From: an uncultured Clostridia bacterium
GTDB taxonomy: Bacteria; Bacillota; Clostridia; TANB77; CAG-508
Assembly: GCA_947599995.1 (NCBI GenBank)
Contig: CANQFW010000062.1
Coordinates: 1-8,176, forward strand
DNA: 8,176 nucleotides
Reading direction: 5' to 3'
Within the stretch, counting starts at the first letter, position 1, and the number at the start of each line of letters is the position of its first letter. Made by a program: the position numbers and the translations under genes. The notes below the pieces were generated by a model, which did no database searches, was not told where the DNA came from, and saw nothing but the letters and a program-made list of their open reading frames with translations. Shown here one piece after another: positions 6,112-8,176 of this stretch.

Positions 6112-7937
6112 TTATTTATCACAACATCTTCATTACTATATAAAAATTCTTCAAGTTCATCCTCTGCTAATATTAGAAGATTATCATCAATTTGTATTTC
6201 ATTATCTTTTGTATTTATTTTTTCAATATTTTGAACGTTATATCCTATACTTGCAATAGAGTGTTTTATTTCTCCATGTATATATGGATTTTCTTCTCCA
6301 TCTGTTGTATATCTTACATTAGGATGTTTCAAAATATCATATTTTAAATCCATTATAGGTCTTTCTCCTCTAATGAATAAAAGTGCATACATATTATCTA
6401 ATAATCGCACTTCATCAGGAGTCATAAGCTCCCTTCCTGTAATCTGATAATTAGTTGAATAACTACCAGAATGCCCTGTTGATTTTCCATAATTATTAGT
6501 ATCTATTGTTTCTTTACCTAGTAATTCAGAAACATATTTATGTGTACTTTGCTCATTGCCACCTAAATATAAAAATGTATCGCAGTTACCTACTATACTT
6601 TCCCATTGTTTTTCAAAAAGTGCTTTTAATTGAGCCAAATTTTGTAATATTATTGAAACTGATACATTTCTTGAACGCATAACAGATAAAATTTTATCAA
6701 AATCGTCTGGCAAACTTACATTCGCAAACTCGTCCATAACGAAATGAACATGTTTAGGTAATGCTCCACCATATTTATGGTCTGCTATATAAAATAATTG
6801 TTGAAATAATTGAGTATATAATATACTTACTAAAAAGTTAAATGATGTATCATTATCAGGTATTAATGCAAATAGTGCTGTTTGTTTTTCTCCTAATGTT
6901 TGCAAATTTAATTCATTCTGCATTGTTAAACTTGCTAAACTATTTAAGTTAAACTTTTCTAATCTACTAGCAAGTGTTATTTGAATAGACTTTAAAGTCT
7001 TTGCTGAACCTGAATGATAATCTTTATAATATTTTACTGCAATATGGTTTGGAGCTCTTTCTTCTAAATTTTGAAACAGCATATCTAATGGACTAATATA
7101 ATTTTCATCTTCTTCGTGAACATCTCCTGCTCTTAACATTTCCATTACCATTGGAAAGTTTTGTTCATCTTCAGGAGCTTCATATTTAAGATAAAAAATT
7201 AATGCTAATAAAAGCATACTAGCAGCCGTATCCCAAAATGGATCGTTTGATTGACTTCCCTTTGGAGTTGTTGCTTTGAAGAGGTTTGTAACAAGTTTTT
7301 GAGCATCATTATCATCTTTTAAATATACAAATGGATTATAACAATGAGATTTTTCCATATTTATTAAATCTAAAACTTTTACCTCAAATCCTTTTTTCTC
7401 AAGTAAAACTCCAGTATCTCTTAAAATCTCGCCTTTGGGATCTAAAATAACATAGGAGCAATTTTTACTACATTGCATTACATTAGGCTTTCCAAAAAAT
7501 CTTGTTTTACCTGCTCCACTACCACCACAGACTAAAATATTTAAGTTTCTTCTGTGCTTTTTGGCATTTAATCCTAATTTTACATTTTGTGTGAGAATTT
7601 TATTTTCAGACTCTGGACTTTGTTCATATTTTCTATCTATATGTCTATTATTTCCCCATTTTGCTGAACCATGTTCTTCTTTTCTTCTATAATTACCTTT
7701 TGTAGAATAGTATAATCCAACTAATAACCCATATATAAGCAATAAAACAAATATACTTCTAATACTATTATTACAAAATATTATATGAAGAGGATTATTT
7801 ACTATTGTAGAAGTGTTTTTTACTATACCAATTAAACCATCATCAATATAAGGAGCAATAAGTAATCCTAACCAAATCACAGGTATAATTCCAACAATAA
7901 ATAATATAGCAATTTCTTTATTATTATCGTGCCTCAT
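6108..7937 (-). CDS. VirD4/TraG-type conjugative coupling protein
   Basis: Membrane ATPase that docks the relaxase-DNA complex and feeds it into the secretion channel. From the ATG at 7937 it has 609 residues, a usual length. Two N-terminal membrane helices (about 8-30 and 59-77) are followed by HGSAKWG (89-95), a family hallmark. The motor has Walker A GGSGAGKT at 138-145, DPKGE at 166-170, Walker B HFVMDEFANV at 398-407 and LQNLAQL at 431-437. The helical all-alpha domain lies roughly between 230 and 345. The C-terminal tail (577-606) is acidic. Starts further upstream (TTG 7985, ATG 7982) would add up to 16 residues but have no good ribosome site and would deepen the overlap. The chosen ATG has AAAAAGG 9 nt before it and overlaps the 66-residue gene by 14 bp. 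Its TGA stop lies within the base of an intrinsic terminator. Confidence 0.94.
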   Translation of the reverse strand: MRHDNNKEIAILFIVGIIPVIWLGLLIAPYIDDGLIGIVKNTSTIVNNPLHIIFCNNSIRSIFVLLLIYGLLVGLYYSTKGNYRRKEEHGSAKWGNNRHIDRKYEQSPESENKILTQNVKLGLNAKKHRRNLNILVCGGSGAGKTRFFGKPNVMQCSKNCSYVILDPKGEILRDTGVLLEKKGFEVKVLDLINMEKSHCYNPFVYLKDDNDAQKLVTNLFKATTPKGSQSNDPFWDTAASMLLLALIFYLKYEAPEDEQNFPMVMEMLRAGDVHEEDENYISPLDMLFQNLEERAPNHIAVKYYKDYHSGSAKTLKSIQITLASRLEKFNLNSLASLTMQNELNLQTLGEKQTALFALIPDNDTSFNFLVSILYTQLFQQLFYIADHKYGGALPKHVHFVMDEFANVSLPDDFDKILSVMRSRNVSVSIILQNLAQLKALFEKQWESIVGNCDTFLYLGGNEQSTHKYVSELLGKETIDTNNYGKSTGHSGSYSTNYQITGRELMTPDEVRLLDNMYALLFIRGERPIMDLKYDILKHPNVRYTTDGEENPYIHGEIKHSIASIGYNVQNIEKINTKDNEIQIDDNLLILAEDELEEFLYSNEDVVINN

Positions 7938-8124
7938 AATCTTTAGCCTTTTTCTTCTTAAAGAAATGTTTTGTAGGAGCATCAACAGTCTTTAAAAGCA
8001 TTTCATCAATTAAATCTGTGGGTTCTCCATTTTGAATTAACTCATTTCTTTTATCACATAAGGTTTTTACTAATAATTTATGGTCATATTTATCTAAAAT
8101 TAAAACTCTTTTTTCATCACTCAT
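7924..8124 (-). CDS. small conserved-context protein between PcfB-like gene and virD4, function unknown
   Basis: A 66-residue protein that I do not recognise as a named family. It is soluble, with no membrane span or signal. A helical middle (about 11-47, DKYDHKLLVKTL to EMLLKTVDAP) is followed by a very basic tail (KHFFKKKKAK). The ATG at 8124 has GAGGG 8 nt upstream, placed at the end of the preceding gene, and the start lies 3 nt after that gene's stop. The 3' end overlaps virD4 by 14 bp, so the two are probably translationally coupled. Small genes in this position are common in Tn1549-type transfer regions, which makes a role with the relaxosome or coupling protein likely, but this is inference from context only. 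Confidence 0.75.
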   Translation of the reverse strand: MSDEKRVLILDKYDHKLLVKTLCDKRNELIQNGEPTDLIDEMLLKTVDAPTKHFFKKKKAKDYEAR

Positions 8125-8127
8125 ATT

Positions 8128-8176
8128 TTAAGCCCTCTCTTTCGTTTTTTTAGATTTTTTCTTCTTAGTATTTTTT
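8128..8176 (-). CDS. C-terminal tail of upstream gene, possibly DUF3801/PcfB-type
   Basis: Only the last 15 codons and a TAA (8128-8130) are in the window. They read KNTKKKKSKKTKERA, an extremely Lys-rich tail. The 66-residue gene starts 3 nt after this stop and its ribosome site lies inside these codons, so the two are in one transcript. In Tn1549-type elements the gene just before this small gene and virD4 is usually DUF3801/PcfB, a relaxosome accessory protein that often has a basic C-terminus. The identity is from context alone; the reading frame is supported by the stop placement and by coupling to the next gene. Confidence 0.45.
   Translation of the reverse strand, partial: KNTKKKKSKKTKERA

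Noticed and set aside
7938..7985. An earlier virD4 start (TTG at 7985 or ATG at 7982)
   Set aside because: No convincing ribosome site precedes it, and it would overlap the 66-residue gene by about 60 bp. The ATG at 7937 has AAAAAGG at 9 nt and a protein start better suited to an N-terminal membrane helix.
1..8176. CRISPR array, tRNA or rRNA gene, insertion sequence, origin of transfer, attachment site
   Set aside because: I saw no spaced direct repeats, no RNA-gene-like GC-rich folded segments, no transposase or integrase, and no intergenic space large enough for an origin. The window is almost fully coding on one strand.

Overview
The window is one continuous block of minus-strand genes from the transfer region of a Gram-positive conjugative element. 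It could be an integrative and conjugative element (ICE) of the Tn1549/CTn type or a related plasmid. The host is probably an AT-rich member of the Clostridia or another Firmicute. The reasons are the strong A/T bias, GGAGG ribosome sites, ordinary use of TGA as stop, a class B sortase, and the gene set itself: a VirD4 coupling protein, a Maff2-like small membrane protein, a VirB6/TrbL-like channel protein, a PrgI protein, a VirB4 ATPase, a sortase and a CD1108/CHAP-type cell-wall hydrolase. The species cannot be told. No integrase, relaxase, attachment site or cargo gene lies in the window, so ICE and plasmid cannot be separated.

Transcription runs from high to low coordinates. At 8128-8176 is the Lys-rich tail of an upstream gene, by position probably the DUF3801/PcfB-type relaxosome accessory protein. 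Next come a 66-residue unnamed protein (7924-8124) and virD4 (6108-7937), which overlap by 14 bp. A strong intrinsic terminator (6066-6109) sits on the virD4 stop codon, with a weak possible promoter folded into it. The second block is the mating channel: a Maff2-like protein with a signal peptide (5688-6026), a spacer with two hairpins, the VirB6-like protein (4809-5639), PrgI (4427-4795), VirB4 (2080-4440), a class B sortase (1347-2078), and the first 444 codons of the CD1108-type membrane-anchored peptidase (1-1334). That last gene runs off the left edge just after its likely catalytic cysteine.

Inferred roles: VirD4 receives the processed DNA-relaxase complex at the membrane. VirB4 powers assembly and transport through a channel built from the VirB6-like, PrgI and Maff2-like membrane proteins. 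The CD1108-type enzyme opens peptidoglycan locally. The sortase probably anchors a surface protein encoded elsewhere on the element. Coding density is very high. The only gaps over 40 bp are 6027-6107 and 5640-5687, and both contain RNA-level signals.

The gene set is a known type and I do not see a new system. The points worth a second look concern expression: a terminator inside the transfer operon, three consecutive genes starting with TTG at identical 9-nt ribosome-site spacing, and hairpins at the pilin-like gene junction.
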